A stretch of DNA of 64,000 bases, from the NCBI GenBank assembly GCA_037176725.1, contig JAZBRS010000026.1, positions 148,997,501-149,061,500 of the forward strand, given 5' to 3'. The position numbers and the translations under genes are program-made. This stretch comes from Posidonia oceanica (taxonomy: Eukaryota; Streptophyta; Magnoliopsida; Alismatales; Posidoniaceae). Within the stretch, counting starts at the first letter, position 1; each line of letters starts with the position of its first letter. The notes under the pieces were generated by a model. That model was given only the letters and a program-made list of their open reading frames with translations, was not told the origin of the DNA and did no database searches. Positions 1 to 11,926 of this stretch are shown piece after piece.

Positions 1-922
1 CATAGGCATGTAGGTTTCCCCTATCCCTAACTTGGAGGCAATGGGCACCTGGTTGAAGCTGGGGAGCTACTTGCTAGGCCTTGCTAGGTTTAAAGGCTTT
101 GCAAGACTTGTGGATTCCCCAAGTGCAAACTTTTGCTCATCTCTAAGACAGGTAAGGGATGGGATTGCGCTGCTTGCTTTTTCTTTTTCTTTTTCTAGAG
201 TAGACTTTTGTTTTTACTCCTCCCTTGTTGCTTCTTTTTTGCTTTCTTTTTCTCTCTCTTTTGCTTTGCTTTTTCTTTTCTTCTTTGCTCTTTCGCCTTT
301 TTTTTTTTGCAAGCTTCTACTATCCCAGGCTTAGAGGTAATGGGCGCTAGGGTTTTGAAGTGGGTTTGGGGCTCCCAAGTGCTAAGTGATGGACCATCTT
401 CGAAGCAGTTCGGAGGGACAGGGTTATGCTACACGCCACTATCTCTAGGGCTTGCTTCTGCCTTCGCCTTATGTTTGCTTTTTTCCTTTTATGCCCATGC
501 TCAGACATATTCTTTTATGGCTCACGCTTTTGCTCACACCCTAGCATTTTGTCTTCCTCGGGAGGTGCAAGTCCTAAGGCGTTTGGTTATTTCGCCTGTT
601 CTCATTGGAAAGGTGTCTCCTTCACTAGCTAAGATGCCTAAGTAGTGTCAAGTGAGGCAAGGTAGACTCCTTCCATAGTAGGCAAGCACATCCGATTTCA
701 TCATCGGGCCAGATGCAATGCATGATTTTTGTTGAGGATTTTTTATTTTTGCTGGAGATATGCTGAAAGAGATAGAAATGCGAAGATATATGTAGAGAGT
801 GTGGGAATGCATGGGGGGCAAGATAGGACTGCAGAAGAATGTACAAGGAAGAGAGAATGCAAAGGACGATGGGAATGCAAAGGATGGGATGGGAGAGAAC
901 GCTCCGCAAGGCAGGGGCCGAC
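1..922 (-). other. Ogre-A region downstream of pol (3' untranslated part)
   Basis: No protein domain is recognisable downstream of the integrase stop. On the plus strand, 175-312 is strongly T/C-rich, that is A/G-rich in element sense. The short open frames here have biased, low-complexity composition and no homology that I recognise. The PPT and 3' LTR must lie to the left of base 1. Confidence 0.6.
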
Positions 923-2748
923 CTACTGATAGTACTTCTTGAGATAGCATGCATTGACCGGCTCTGACTGCCCAGTCTGATCCATGTCCTCAAGAACTGC
1001 TGTGCCACCTGAGAATGCCTGCTTGACCACAAAGGGGCCGCACCAGTTGGGTCGGAATTTGCCTCGACCGTCTGGCAGGTGGATGGCTCGCAAGACAAGG
1101 TCACCTTATTGGAAGCTCCTGGGCCACACCTTTTTCAAGTTTGCTCTTGCCATTCGCTTCTGGTAGCAGCGAGCATTGTGCATTGCCTGCAGTCTGTGCT
1201 CATCAATTAGGTTGAGCTGGGCGCAGCGGTCCTCGACCCATTCTGCTTCTTCCAGCTCTGCTTCTCACAGGATTCACAGTGAAGGAATCTCCACTTCGAT
1301 AGGCAGCACTGCCTCCATGCCATACACCAGCGAGTACAGGGTGGCTCCTGTAGAGGTCCGCACTGATGTCCTGTACGCCCAGAGCGCGTACGGGAGCTTG
1401 TTGTGCCAGTCTTTGTGGGTTTCTGCCATCTTCTTCATTATCTTCACAATGTTTTTGTTGGCAGACTCCACTGCTCCATTCATCTGCGGCTGGTATGGCA
1501 AGGATCTATGATGCTTGATCTGGTGCTTCTGCAGGTATTCCTCGATCCTCTTTGCAATAAAGTTTGAGCCATTGTCAGAGATGATTACATGTGGGACCCC
1601 ATATCGGGTGACAATGTTATTTCTGATAAACCTCTCTGTCACCGCAGCTGTGACCACCTTGTAGGAGGCTGCCTCCACCCACTTAGTGAAATAATCTATC
1701 GCTACCAAAATGAAGCGATGACCATTCGATGCAGCAAGGTGTATAGCGCCGATGACATCCATCCCCCAAGTGGAGTAGGGCCATGGCGAGGACATGCTAT
1801 GCAATTCCTGCAGGGGTGTGTGCATAAGATTACCATGGATCTGGAAGTTGTAGCATCTACGCACAAACTGGCAGTAGTCTGCCTCCATGGTTGACCAGAA
1901 GTAGCCTTGCAACATGATTTTCTTGGCCAGCAGCACACCATTCATATGCAGACCACAAGTCCCTACATGAACTTGGAGCATAAGTGTGTCGGCCTCTGGC
2001 TTGCTCAAGCAGCATAGGAGCATCTGACTGTATGATCTTCTGTATAGCTGTCCTGCCCCTAACACATACTTTGACACCAGACGCACCAGAGTTCTTCTAT
2101 CTACTGCTGAGGTGCCAGGCGGGTGGCTACCAGACTCCAGGAAAGCTTTGATATCATAATACCAAGGCTGCTCTTCTACCATATCTGCCTCCTCTATGCT
2201 CATGCAGTGCGCAAGCTGCTCTATGCATGTAACTGATATATCCACTACTCGGTCTTCAGGTATACTGAGCCAGGATGCCATGGTTGCCAATGCATCTGCA
2301 TATGCATTCCTTGCTATGTTCATATACGAGAAGCGGATGCTTGCAAACTGTTCTATCAGCTTCAACAGGTGTTTGTGATATGGCACTAATTTTGGATCCT
2401 TTGTTCTCCAATCGCCATTCACTTGGGAAATTACCAGCATGGCATCGCCGTGCACATGCAGCTTCTGCGCCTCATGCTCAAGCACGACCTTCAATCCTAG
2501 AATGCATGCTTCATATTCTGCTTCATTATTAGTGCATTTGAAGGTCAGCTTCCTCGCAAAGGGGATCATCTGCCTATGCCTCGACCCTTCTTGTTGACAG
2601 CACCATCAAAGTACAACTGCCAGTGCTCTAAGTCTTCAGGGTCCTTCTCCTCAGAGTTTTCCATGGCAAAGAGGATGTCCTCATCCGGGAATTGCATATG
2701 GAGAGGTTGGTACTCAGGCAAAGGGAAGTCTATAAGGTGATCTGCCAT
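923..2748 (-). pseudogene. Ogre-A pol: archaeal-type RNase H and integrase
   Basis: This is the C-terminal part of the polyprotein. The second RNase H begins at about 2640 (WQLYFDGA). It keeps all four expected acidic positions: the D of FDGA, the E of NNEAEYEA, the D of HGDAML and the D of ADALATMA. Integrase follows. Its HHCC finger is readable (HVGTCGLHMNG, then RRCYNFQ), but the last cysteine is lost (usual HKCQ). The DDE core is intact: GMDVIG, ISDNGSNF and MNGAVESANK. The C-terminal motif AIHLPDGRGKFRPNWCGPF leads to KKYYQ and the stop at 923-925. A small frameshift near 2570 separates FDGA from NNEAEY. In-frame stops interrupt the part after EVEIPSL, at the expected arginine or glutamine codons. 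It is a decayed copy of enzymes that degrade the RNA template and insert the cDNA. Confidence 0.9.
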
Positions 2749-2766
2749 GGCTTAGCCCTTCATGGC

Positions 2767-4425
2767 TCACTGCGTGACAAAGGTGATGTCATATTGAGAC
2801 AACAATACCTGCCACTTGACGCATCTGCCTACCATTGCTGGCTTCTGGAAGAGGAACTTGATGGGGTCATGTCGGCATAGAAGCCGGATTGGATATGCCA
2901 TCATGTAATGCCTCAGCTTCTGTGCAGCCCAGAAGAGGGATAAGCAGGTCTTCTCCATTGTGCTATACCTGGCTTCGCAATCATTGAATTTCTTGCTCAA
3001 GTAATAAATTGCATGCTCCTTTCTACCAGATTCATCATGCTGGCCCAAGACGGTGCCCATGGAATGCTGCGTGGTAGAGAGGTAGAGAAGCAGAGGTCTC
3101 CCCAGCGTGGGCGGGACCAACACAGGAGGTTTGGTCAACAGCTGCTTGATCTTGTCCAAGGCAGCTTGGCACTCCTCGCTCCAGCTGATCTGTGCATTCT
3201 TCTTCAGGAGCTTGAAGATCGGTTTGCATATAGGCGTGAGCTGCGCGATGAACCGATTGATATACTGTAGGCGTCCGAGCAGGCCTCGGACCTCTTTCTC
3301 TGTCCTGGGGGGTGGCATATCCACGATGGCTTTTGCTTTCATCGGGTCCACTTTAATCCCCCTCTGGCTAACAATGTAGCCCAGGAGCTTGCCAGAAGAT
3401 ACCCCGAATACGCATTTACTGGGGTTAAGGCGCAGCTTGTACTTTCTTAAGTGGTCAAAGAGCTTTCTAAGTAGACGAGGTGATCCTCAGGCTCTTTGGT
3501 CTTGGCAATCATATCATCCACATATACCTCAACCTCTTGGTGCATGAGGTCGTGGAAAAGTGTAGTCATGGCCCTCTGATAGGTTGCACCAGCATTTTTC
3601 AGCCCAAATGGCATAACTTGGTAGCAGAAGACACCCTAAGGGGTGATGAATGATGTTTTCTCCATATCCTCTTCTGCCATTCTGATCTGGTTATAGCCAG
3701 AGAAGCCATCCATGAAAGAAAGCATCTTGTGCCTTGCAGTTTATCGACTAGGATGTCAATGTACGGTAGAGGAAATCATCCTTGGGACTCGCCTTGTTCA
3801 GGTCCCGATAGTCGATGCACATGCGGACTCGTCCATCCTTCTTGGGCACTGGCACGACATTTGCAAGCCACTCAGGGTAAAGGACGACCTTGAGGAAGTT
3901 AACATTGTGCTGCTTCATGATCTCTTCTTTGATCATAAGTAGCCACTACGGTCACCATCGCCTTAGCTTCTGCTTTACTGGCCTTGCATCTAGGTCTAAG
4001 GGCAGGTTGTGCACAACTATCTCAATGTCGAGGCCAACCATATATTCATAGCTCCAAGCGAAGACATCTGTATATTCTTTCAAGAATGCGATGAATTCTG
4101 CTCTAGCCTGGGGTGACAGAAGGGCACTAATGCGGACCTCTCTGACTTCCTCTACTGTGCCAATGCTGACAACCTCTGTCTCTTCTTCGACATGTAGGTT
4201 GGGGCCTTCTGGATCGTCGTCGTGGGGCCGAAACTTAGGTGATGGTTCATCATTCTCATCTTCGCCTATATCATCCTCCTCTCCATATGCAATAAGCTCC
4301 GAGAGGATCTCCTTCTCAAAGGTGGGGTCTGAGATATCGAAGGAGTGCAAGTGTTCCGCTGCTTGGCCCTGGTGACGCTTCAGGATGGTCAGGCATACCC
4401 AAGTGTTTTTATACCCTTGGCGCAC
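2767..4425 (-). pseudogene. Ogre-A pol: reverse transcriptase and first RNase H
   Basis: The N-terminal RT block reads YTDVFAWSYEYM, then CIDYRDLNKASPKDDF at about 3780-3830. The palm motif YVDDM is at 3510-3524, preceded by MPFGLKNAGATYQRAM. The thumb and connection follow as VDPMKAKAI and LLGRLQYINRFI. The first RNase H reads HAIYYLSKKFNDCEARYS, but the expected catalytic Asp near LLLYLSTT is missing. This fits the degenerate first RNase H known in Tat elements that carry a second, archaeal-type copy. Breaks are stops at 3952-3954 (TGA), 3748-3750 (TAG) and 2767-2769 (TGA), a TAG just before GVFCYQVM, and two or three small frameshifts between about 3470 and 3780. The reading phases at 4425 and 3351 agree. 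Confidence 0.92.
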
Positions 4426-5763
4426 GACCTCTGTCCTGGCAAGCTCCTCAGTTGGCTCTGCCTGCTTTGACTCTACTGCTGGCTCTGTTAATTCTGCTGC
4501 TGCTGTCTGTACTGGGGCTAACTGTGCTGCTGCTGCCTGTGCCGCTGGCGCCTGCTGTGTTACTGCTCATGCATGTTGTGCCGATGCTGTTGCATGTTGT
4601 ACTGTCGCCGGTGCATGTTGTACTATTACTGGTACATGTTGTACTACTACTACTTGTGCATGTTGCTCTACTACTGGTGCATGTTGCTCTACTACCGCTT
4701 GTGCATGTTGCTCTACTGCTACTGCATATTGCTCTACTACTGCTGCATGTTGCTCTGCATGTTGCTTTGCATGTTGCTCTGCTACTACCTATGCATGTTG
4801 TACTGCTACTGCTTGCTGTGCCACTAATACTGCTTGTGGTGCTGATGCTGCTGGCATCCGCTGTGCTATCACTTCCTCTGCATGCTCTGGTGTGCTTGCC
4901 AAGGATATATCAGGCTGGCGGCTGATCAGGGCACTGCCGCCTGCTGCATTGTCTAGGTGCGGCATGCGTTGCACGAACCATCGAGACTCACCCCCTGGCT
5001 GCAGGGTGATCAGCTCATCTGGTCTAACGGGTGCCTCGAGCGCTAGATCCTCCTCTAGAACCATGATAGAGGGATCTGCGGCTACGGCCTTCCCCTTCTT
5101 CTGTGCTGTTTCATGCTCTGCCACGTCCTGCGCCAGCAACGTGAGCTGCTCCTAGAATAACTGCTCCAAGTCTCCCATAGAGAAATCAATCTGAGCATCT
5201 GTAGCCGCTCCTGCCTCCTCATCCGAGGGTGAGTCGACGTAGTAAGCGACTGCCGGGCTTGCGGCCGGCCCTGGCTCGACTGCTAGGCTTTCTGCTGCTG
5301 GGTATGCTGCCAGGATTACTGCTGCTGCTGGCGGGGAGGCACAACTGCTCTTCTGAGGGGCCAATGGTTGTGCCACCATGCTTGGGGATGAAGCATGGGT
5401 GCCCGTGGGTGACAGTGGTGGTCTCCTGGTAGTGGCGGCGAGAATATTCCGCATAGCAAGATCTATTGAGGCTGACAGTGGTGTGCCTGACAGAGCCGCC
5501 TGGCTTGCTTTTGGCGCTGTCAATGATGCAGGCGGAGTCACGCTGCCGCCTGATCTGACTGACTGTGCCGCCAGAGAAGGTGATTTCCATGCTGCTGCGG
5601 CTGCGGCCACAGGCTGACTGCTAGATAACGCCGGAGGGCGTGCTTCTGACTCTGGCACTGTAGCTACGACTATCGGTGACTTTGGCGATGCTGCAGGAAG
5701 AGGGGAAACTGTCAGCCTCGCCCCAGGGTTTGCCAATTCTACTGCTTCATTGGTGAGTGACAA
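4426..5763 (-). pseudogene. Ogre-A polyprotein linker between protease and RT, Ala/Gln/Pro-rich
   Basis: This stretch is in phase with the protease upstream and the RT downstream, apart from TAG stops at 5152-5154 and 4789-4791. It is rich in Ala, Ser, Pro, Gln and Val and has no recognisable domain. It includes a block of QHA-type tandem repeats. Low-complexity spacers between protease and RT are common in Ogre/Tat elements, where an intron is sometimes removed. I did not identify convincing splice sites here. The open frames on the plus strand over this stretch are antisense shadows of the repeat. Confidence 0.65.
4565..4812 (-). repeat. Tandem codon repeat (QHA-type) in polyprotein linker
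   Basis: About a dozen copies of a unit of roughly 11-24 bp, marked on the plus strand by GCATGTTG. In the element's sense frame it encodes variants of VVEQHA. Unit lengths differ but stay in frame, which suggests slippage or unequal exchange while the frame was under selection. Confidence 0.8.
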
Positions 5764-6006
5764 GCAAACTGACTGGGACGCAGTCGTGCTGAGTTGATCC
5801 TTGCTGCTGGTTGGGGCTGCCTCAACTATGTCAGACTCCTCCTCATCTGAGTAGTAGTCCTCGATGCAGACCCATTCCTCCTCTAGCGGCTGAGAGCTTA
5901 GGCATGACGCCTACTACGCTGGGGCTTCACTGCTGTTTGATTCCAAGATACCTGCACTGGTGAAGTTAGTGAGGTCCAGCGGGATAGCCATCCTCTGATC
6001 CTTGAG

Positions 6007-6702
6007 CTACATACATCTGTCCTTGCTGGACTGTAGATCATATCCAAGACCTTCAGAATCTATTCGCTCTGCTGCTCTGATTGGCTCAGCGATTCCCTGG
6101 CCATATCGCCCGAGCGGTGCTCCCTTGACATAGTCCCATCTCTGACAGACGTTTTCGACCATCCGGAAGGGGTTGCTGTGAACGACCAAGGAATTGACAC
6201 GTTCAAGATCAGGTACAAAGCTAACCGGCTTGCACCGATTAACTCGATACAAAGTAGCTGAAAGTTCAGGGTCAAAAGGGATAGTATGCGAAGAGATGGG
6301 TGCAACTGCCTTGATCCGCTCTTTCTCGAAGTTTTCTGCCATTACAATGATAACATCGTCGCCGTGGCAAAACTTGATCATGCGGTGGAGGGTCGAGGGG
6401 ATGACCTGATGCTTGTGGAGCCAAGGGCACCCAAGCAGGAAATTAAAGTTAGGCTCCAAGTCAACAATGTAGAATTCCACATTGAAGGTGACCGGGCCAA
6501 TGATGAGAGGAATAATCAAGGTCCCTAGAGCGTCATGGTGCATGTTATCAAAAGCTGTCATTCCCTTTATCGCCAGAGTGATATCCTCAGCTTTGAATCC
6601 GAGCCTGGTTGCAATGCGCAACGGACAGACATTAAGGCCTGACCCGTTATCAACCAGCGATAGGAGAATGCGAAAGTTTTTGTATTGCACTGTGACAAAC
6701 AA
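6007..6702 (-). pseudogene. Ogre-A aspartic protease
   Basis: This is the retropepsin-like domain that would cut the Gag-Pol polyprotein. The active-site block reads LVDNGSGLNVCPL, with DNG in place of DTG or DSG, as in many Ogre/Tat elements. The flap region and the conserved C-terminal block FNFLLGCPWLHKHQVIPS follow. It is in phase with gag upstream and the linker downstream, and ends at a TAG at 6007-6009. 5764-6006 is more linker without a domain. Confidence 0.85.
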
Positions 6703-7062
6703 GGATTGGTTATGATTAATCCCTACCGGAGGCAGCTCATCACTTGTGAAGGAGATGATCTACGGCTCCGCAATGACGCCAACCATGCTCTCCAGGGCCA
6801 CGGGTTCTATGGCTTGGGACACACGGGCAGCTTGGAACACTCGGAGAAAAGCCTCGCAGTGTTCGGAAGAGGAGTGGATAAGGTCCCAAATGGAAATATC
6901 GGCTTTAACCCTCCTAAGCTGGGAAGTGATGTCGGTTTTGTGGTGCAGCTTTCTAGTAATAGGAGGAGACACTTTGGGAGTTGGCTCTATCGGGCTAGGT
7001 GCAGGGGGTTGGCTTGATGCTGGGGGTGCTGCGAGCTGGTTAACAGGTAGGGGTGCTGCTGG

Positions 7063-9891
7063 CTAGCTGGCTGGTGGAGGTGCAGCGGGTGCTGGACAAT
7101 TGGGCCTTACCATCGGTGCTACGGGCTGGTATACCCTCCCCGATCGCGTGACTTCTGCGCACGTTTCCGTGGCATAGTTGTAGGGCACGCGATGGGGGTC
7201 CCAGGTTAAGTTAATAACTGCTGGGGCCTGTGCTGCGAGCACAAGAGGGGCTACCAGAGGGTTGGCTGGGTAATAGGGAGAAGGATGCTGGTGCTGGAAG
7301 GTTGCTGGAGGCCCTAGCTGAGACCTAGCTAATAGGCTGACTAGGGGCCTACCTAAATAGGAGGCTGGGGTTTGGGCCTGCAGTCTGGCTTGAAGGTATA
7401 CAGGGGTAGGGGCCTGAGGATGCATGGTAGGGTGAGTGGCAAAGCACCCTGGCCTGGCACGCGGTCAGATCATATGGACTCCCTACTCGGAGCCGGCAAT
7501 GGCCGCATGATACAGAGCTAGAGGAAAGGGCTCCGAGACATCATGAATGAGCTCGGAGGAGTCTGCCACAGACGTAGCAGGCCCGGAGGGGGAAAGAGAA
7601 TAGATTCCCGAGGTCCCCGCACCTTCCGAATTGGGATGCTCCAGGAGGGGTTGGTGGACGATGCTGGGATGAGGGGGTGCTAATGCTTGTGCAGGGGCTA
7701 ATGCTGATGAAGGGACAGATGAAGGTGCCTCGTGCGTGTGGATCGAAATCGTTCTTGATTCGATCAGGTTCTGAATGGCGTCCCGCAAAGTGAAGCAACT
7801 GTTCGTTGAGTGCCCGGTGGCTCGATGAAAGTCGCAAAAAAGGTGCGCCTTATGCCCATGCGGAAGTGGATTTGGCAAAGGGCGAGCCTCGGGAAACCTC
7901 AGAAATGTCGCAACCTTGGAGAGAATGGCGCTTAATGGCTCCACTAGTGGGGTGAATTGACGCCATGGTCGCCTTGGCCCCTGGGGCTGCGCTTGCTGGA
8001 CTAGTGCGACAGGATACACCGGTTGGGCGGTGGTAGTGATTTGCGGTATGGGAGGTGCTCTAGGTGCTGGTGCATAAACTACTTGATGCAGGGGAGGCCG
8101 AACCGCCAGCTGAACAGGCACGGACGTGAGGTCGACGTAGGCAACAGTAGCTTTCGGTGAGTCCTTCTTCTTGGGCCGGTTGCTGGTGGTGCCACTGTTG
8201 TTGCTGCTGGGGTTGCTGCTGGTGTTGTTGCTGTTGCTGCTGGTGGTGGCCTGCTTGGCAAACGCAGAGAGCGCCAGGAAGTTGCCACTCCTTAGCGAAC
8301 TCTCCACGCAGGTGCCAGCCCGAATCAGTGCAGTGAAGGTTGTGACAGGTTGAATGCTGAGTAGAGCCCCGACAGCGGGCTGCGCACCCCTGATCACAAT
8401 CTCAAGGGACTCCTCATCAGAGGGTCCATCTCGAACCTACGAAGCGAGTGCACGCCAGCGGTCGACATACTCCTCGAACGGCTCGCCGGGGTTTTGCTTT
8501 AATGCGACCAGGTCCGCACGCTTAGGGACCAGGTCCAAGTTGAAGGAATATTGTCCCAGGAACGCCTGGCTGAGGTCGTTCCACGTCTTGATGCTGGCCA
8601 TATCAAGTGAGGTGAACCACTTGAGCGCAGGGCCACTTAGACTTTTCTGGAACAAGCGGATTAGCAACCTCTCGTCAGCCTGGAGCTGAGCAAGATCTCC
8701 GCAGTACGCCTTCAGATGTACTATTGGGCAGCCTCTACCATTGTATTTTTCAAATACCGGGATGCGGAACTTCAGGGGGAGTATCGCCTCCGGGAAGTAA
8801 TAGAGGTCCCGGAACTGGTAAGACTGGTGGTCTGTTCCCTGCACTTGTCGAAGTGCTTTCTCCAGAACGGCAAACCTGTCGTCGTTGGATTATGGAGCTG
8901 CTGCCAAAGGAGGTGGTACAACAGGGGCAGGGGCCACATACACCGCATAAGATGCACCAAGGTGCTCCTCTGGGTCAACCATCACATCGCCTGGTGGAGC
9001 GGCGGGATGGGCGGCGTATCCATGCGGGTGTGTTGTGTGTGCTGGCACGTATGCAGGGGTGGGGTATTACTGATGCAGGGGGTATGAATAACTAGCATGC
9101 TGAGTAATAGGTGATGCAGAGTGCTGGAGCGTCAGCTGCTACACCGGCATGGTGCCGGGCTACGGGCCAAAGGGATACTGCGCTCCGACCAGTCCTACGG
9201 ACTGACCACCAGGTGCCAGAGGAGGATGTTGTGCATATGCAGGAGGCAGAAGCTGGGGCCCCATCGCCTGAGCAGTGAGTAGCTGAGGCGATGGTCTGGG
9301 TGGGGGAGCAAAGGGGAATGCCCGTGACGTGAGAGCAGGTCGTAGTGGAGCCTCGGGAGCAGCAAGAGTAAATGAAGGGCGAAGAGATAGAGCCATGCCC
9401 TGCAGTCTCTGGGCAGTCTCCATCAGCTGCTGATACTGCATCTCAGGGGACTTGTCAGTAGGTATGCTGACTTGTAGGATCAGCGGGGGACCTGAATCAA
9501 GCGGTTGGGACATAGATTGTCCAAAAGGCGGAGGTCCTTAGGCGAGATTCGCTACAGCAGGGTGAGTGTCAAAAGTGACATTACCCAGGGGAGGAGGAGT
9601 CAGCGGTGTCTCCGGAGCGCAGGCGGCGGTTACCAAGATAGTCTCGGCAACCAGGTCCGGCGGAGCCTACCACTGCCCCACAGAATAGGAGGGAAGCAGC
9701 TATACTAGAGAAGGAGATGTTGGCACAGAGGGAGTCAATGTAGGAGTCGTAGGGACCAAAAGAAGGGCCACCTCCGGGGTAACAGGGACCTGGGAATCAC
9801 CCACAAACTGGGCCATCGTTGACCGAGAACAGGTGATCACAGGCCTGCGAGTGGGAGCAAGAGGGCGAATCCTAGGAGAAGCTATGTTCAC
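7063..9891 (-). pseudogene. Ogre-A gag
   Basis: One reading phase runs from the first ATG at 9891 (or the internal one at 9816) to 7063. The retrotransposon Gag core lies at 8437-8844, with FRIPVFEKYNGRGCPIVHL, FQKSLSGPALKWF, FLGQYSFNLDLVP and FEEYVDRWRALA. This is the capsid-like block typical of Tat/Ogre Gag. A zinc-knuckle-like motif, CDFHRATGHSTNSC, is near 7800. The flanks are Pro/Ala/Gln-rich. In-frame stops are at 9700-9702, 9667-9669, 9160-9162, 8437-8439, 7483-7485 and 7063-7065 (all TAG) and 9538-9540 (TAA). No frameshift is needed across gag. Protease follows in the same phase. Confidence 0.88.
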
Positions 9892-10971
9892 TAAAGCGAA
9901 GTAGCTCGGAAGGGGGGATGATCAGAAGCAGGGGTCACAACAGGGGCGTCAGTAAGAGAAGGCACTCAAGCTCCAGCTAAGGAACTCGCTGACGGACCTC
10001 TGCGCGAAAAGCAAACAAATAACAAGGGATTAGAACCCGAAAGTAAAAGCAAATGTTTTTGATGTATGATATGAATGCAGATGTATGCTTTCTAGCATAC
10101 TCTCCCTCACCAATCTAGGGTGTCCTAGTAGGCAGTCTACTTCGGATGCTCAGGGGTGTACGGGTCGCCGACTCAGGCTAGAAAAAAGCAAGTCCCACAT
10201 CTTAAACCCAACCCAAAGCTCAGGTGGTGACGTAGTGGTGCGTAGGTGGCCTTGACCCTACCAGAAGCATCGGTGGTACCCTCTACTAACATCGACGTGA
10301 CCCCCTGACAAGGGGGGACAGACCGATCTACTTACACCACGCCAAAGCGTTGGGGGCAAGAGATCGGGACTATCCTTCTCAGACTGTAGGTGGACTCAGA
10401 TGAGAAGAATACATGCCCTATATGATGCTTTATGCAAATGCTTCACGTTTTATCTTGCGCATTTTATTAACTCAAAGGGGGTGCAGGTGTGTTTGCAGTC
10501 TCTAGTTGCTCCTAGAAGTTCTTTTTACTTACTGTTTTTAATTAGCCATGGGGGAAGCAATCAGTCTCTAATTGTCCTTAGGCTTAATGCAAAAGGGGAA
10601 GAAGATCACCCAGTCATGGCAAGCAGACAACACACATCATTGCAAAAGGCATGGGTATGGCATGTGTATGTGTGTGTGGACATGATAGTGAAAGGAAAAA
10701 AACACTTATCATAGCAAAAAGCAGGTATGCATAGCATATGCAGGTGCAGTGGCATTGTATTGGTGTAAAAGGAAGCATTCATCATTCAAAAGGCATGCAT
10801 GGTGTGCCAAGCAAGTATTTAGACATGTGATGCAAGCAAATGAAGCAGTGCAAGCAATCATGGCATAAAGCGGGTAAATAAACAAGTAAGCAAGTAAGGC
10901 AAGCGGAACCAAAAGGCAAGCAAAACACAAAAGCAAGAGGCAAGAAGGCCAAGGCGAAAGCCGGAGTACTG
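9892..10971 (-). other. Ogre-A leader between PBS and gag
   Basis: Untranslated leader of about 1 kb. The part next to the PBS (10700-10971) matches, in reverse complement, the leader right of the PBS at 63623-64000, for example around the shared words for GCCTAAATACTTGCTTGGC. No ORF or domain is seen. Confidence 0.75.
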
Positions 10972-10990
10972 CTCCCCAGCGGAGTCGCCA
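10972..10990 (-). other. Primer binding site of Ogre-A
   Basis: The minus strand reads TGGCGACTCCGCTGGGGAG, one base inside the LTR end. It starts with TGG, as needed to pair with a tRNA CCA end. Ogre elements are known for a tRNA-Arg-type PBS; the tRNA assignment here is from memory of the family, not from a search. Confidence 0.8.
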
Positions 10991-11137
10991 CTGTAGTAAT
11001 CCTGAATTCTAATCGTCCATGCACGTTACCAAAGCTTGCGTGCAGCGATCAAAATAGGCTCACTATATGCGATTGGATCCGAGGGAAGAAACTCGACTCG
11101 AAAACGCTGGCAAAAAGAAAAGAAATGATAAGACAAA

Positions 11138-11153
11138 ATCGGAGTTGCCACCA
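11138..11153 (-). other. PBS-like word inside the Ogre-A LTR
   Basis: The minus strand reads GGTGGCAACTCCGATT, close to the true PBS start TGGCGACTCC, about 160 bp away and inside the LTR. The other Ogre LTRs have it at the matching place (53486-53500, 24388-24397, 63489-63498). Confidence 0.6.
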
Positions 11154-11634
11154 GGTCTATTGAATTGGAAGATAGGGAAAATCGAGGGTAAAGCATGAAA
11201 AGACATGCAAAACCAGATGCAAGGAGAGGACAAAGGAATGCAATGCTAAGCTAAGCTATGCTATGCTATGCTATGACTCATGCCTAGGATACAGGAAAGG
11301 TTGAAGCGAGCCAAGAGAAAGGGCAAGGACTCCTGTTACGCACGGGGAAGGTGTTAGGCACCCCGATACGTCTGAGAGTCGGTCTTTCTTAGGCAATCTC
11401 GCGCTAATGTAGGGAAATGCTAGCCTAATGCCTAAATGTAATGAATGCCTACCTGCTATGCATGGAAAATAAACATGCTATCTATGTGCTCAGCCACGCT
11501 GATAGTGTTCCGAACTGGACAGACCCTGGTTCGTGAGAACTCCTAGGCAGTAAGCATCATAGCCCTAATGCAGATGCAGGCGATAAAGCAAAGTTGCGGG
11601 GAAACCAAGCAATGCAAGCGATAAAGCAAAGTAG

Positions 11635-11800
11635 GTGTGGAAAACGGTGAGAAATGCGGAAAACAATGCGAGGCACGGAAAATGAGGCAAAGAGCGGAAA
11701 ATAATGCAAAAGGGCACGAAAAACTATGCAAAGGAGCGGAAAAACGATGCAAAACACGGAAAACGATGCAAAACATGGAAAACGGTGCAAAGCGGGGCAT
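11635..11800 (-). repeat. About 20-bp tandem repeat in Ogre-A LTR
   Basis: About nine imperfect copies of a unit near GGAAAACGATGCAAAACAC (plus-strand reading). The matching zone of the second LTR is 54000-54130, with fewer copies. This is one of the places where LTR length differs between copies. Confidence 0.75.
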
Positions 11801-11926
11801 AAAACTAAAACAAAGGGCTGGGCAACATGCATAGGGGTTGCAACAAGCCAAAGAAGCAATAAAACGCAGAAAACGACGAGTGAAGCAAAATCAGCATTTT
11901 AAAATCACTGTCAGCCATCTGCAAGC

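Noticed and set aside
4385..5155. Long plus-strand frame rich in Cys, Thr and Ala
   Set aside because: It is the antisense shadow of the QHA repeat and the Ala/Gln-rich linker of the Ogre-A polyprotein on the other strand.
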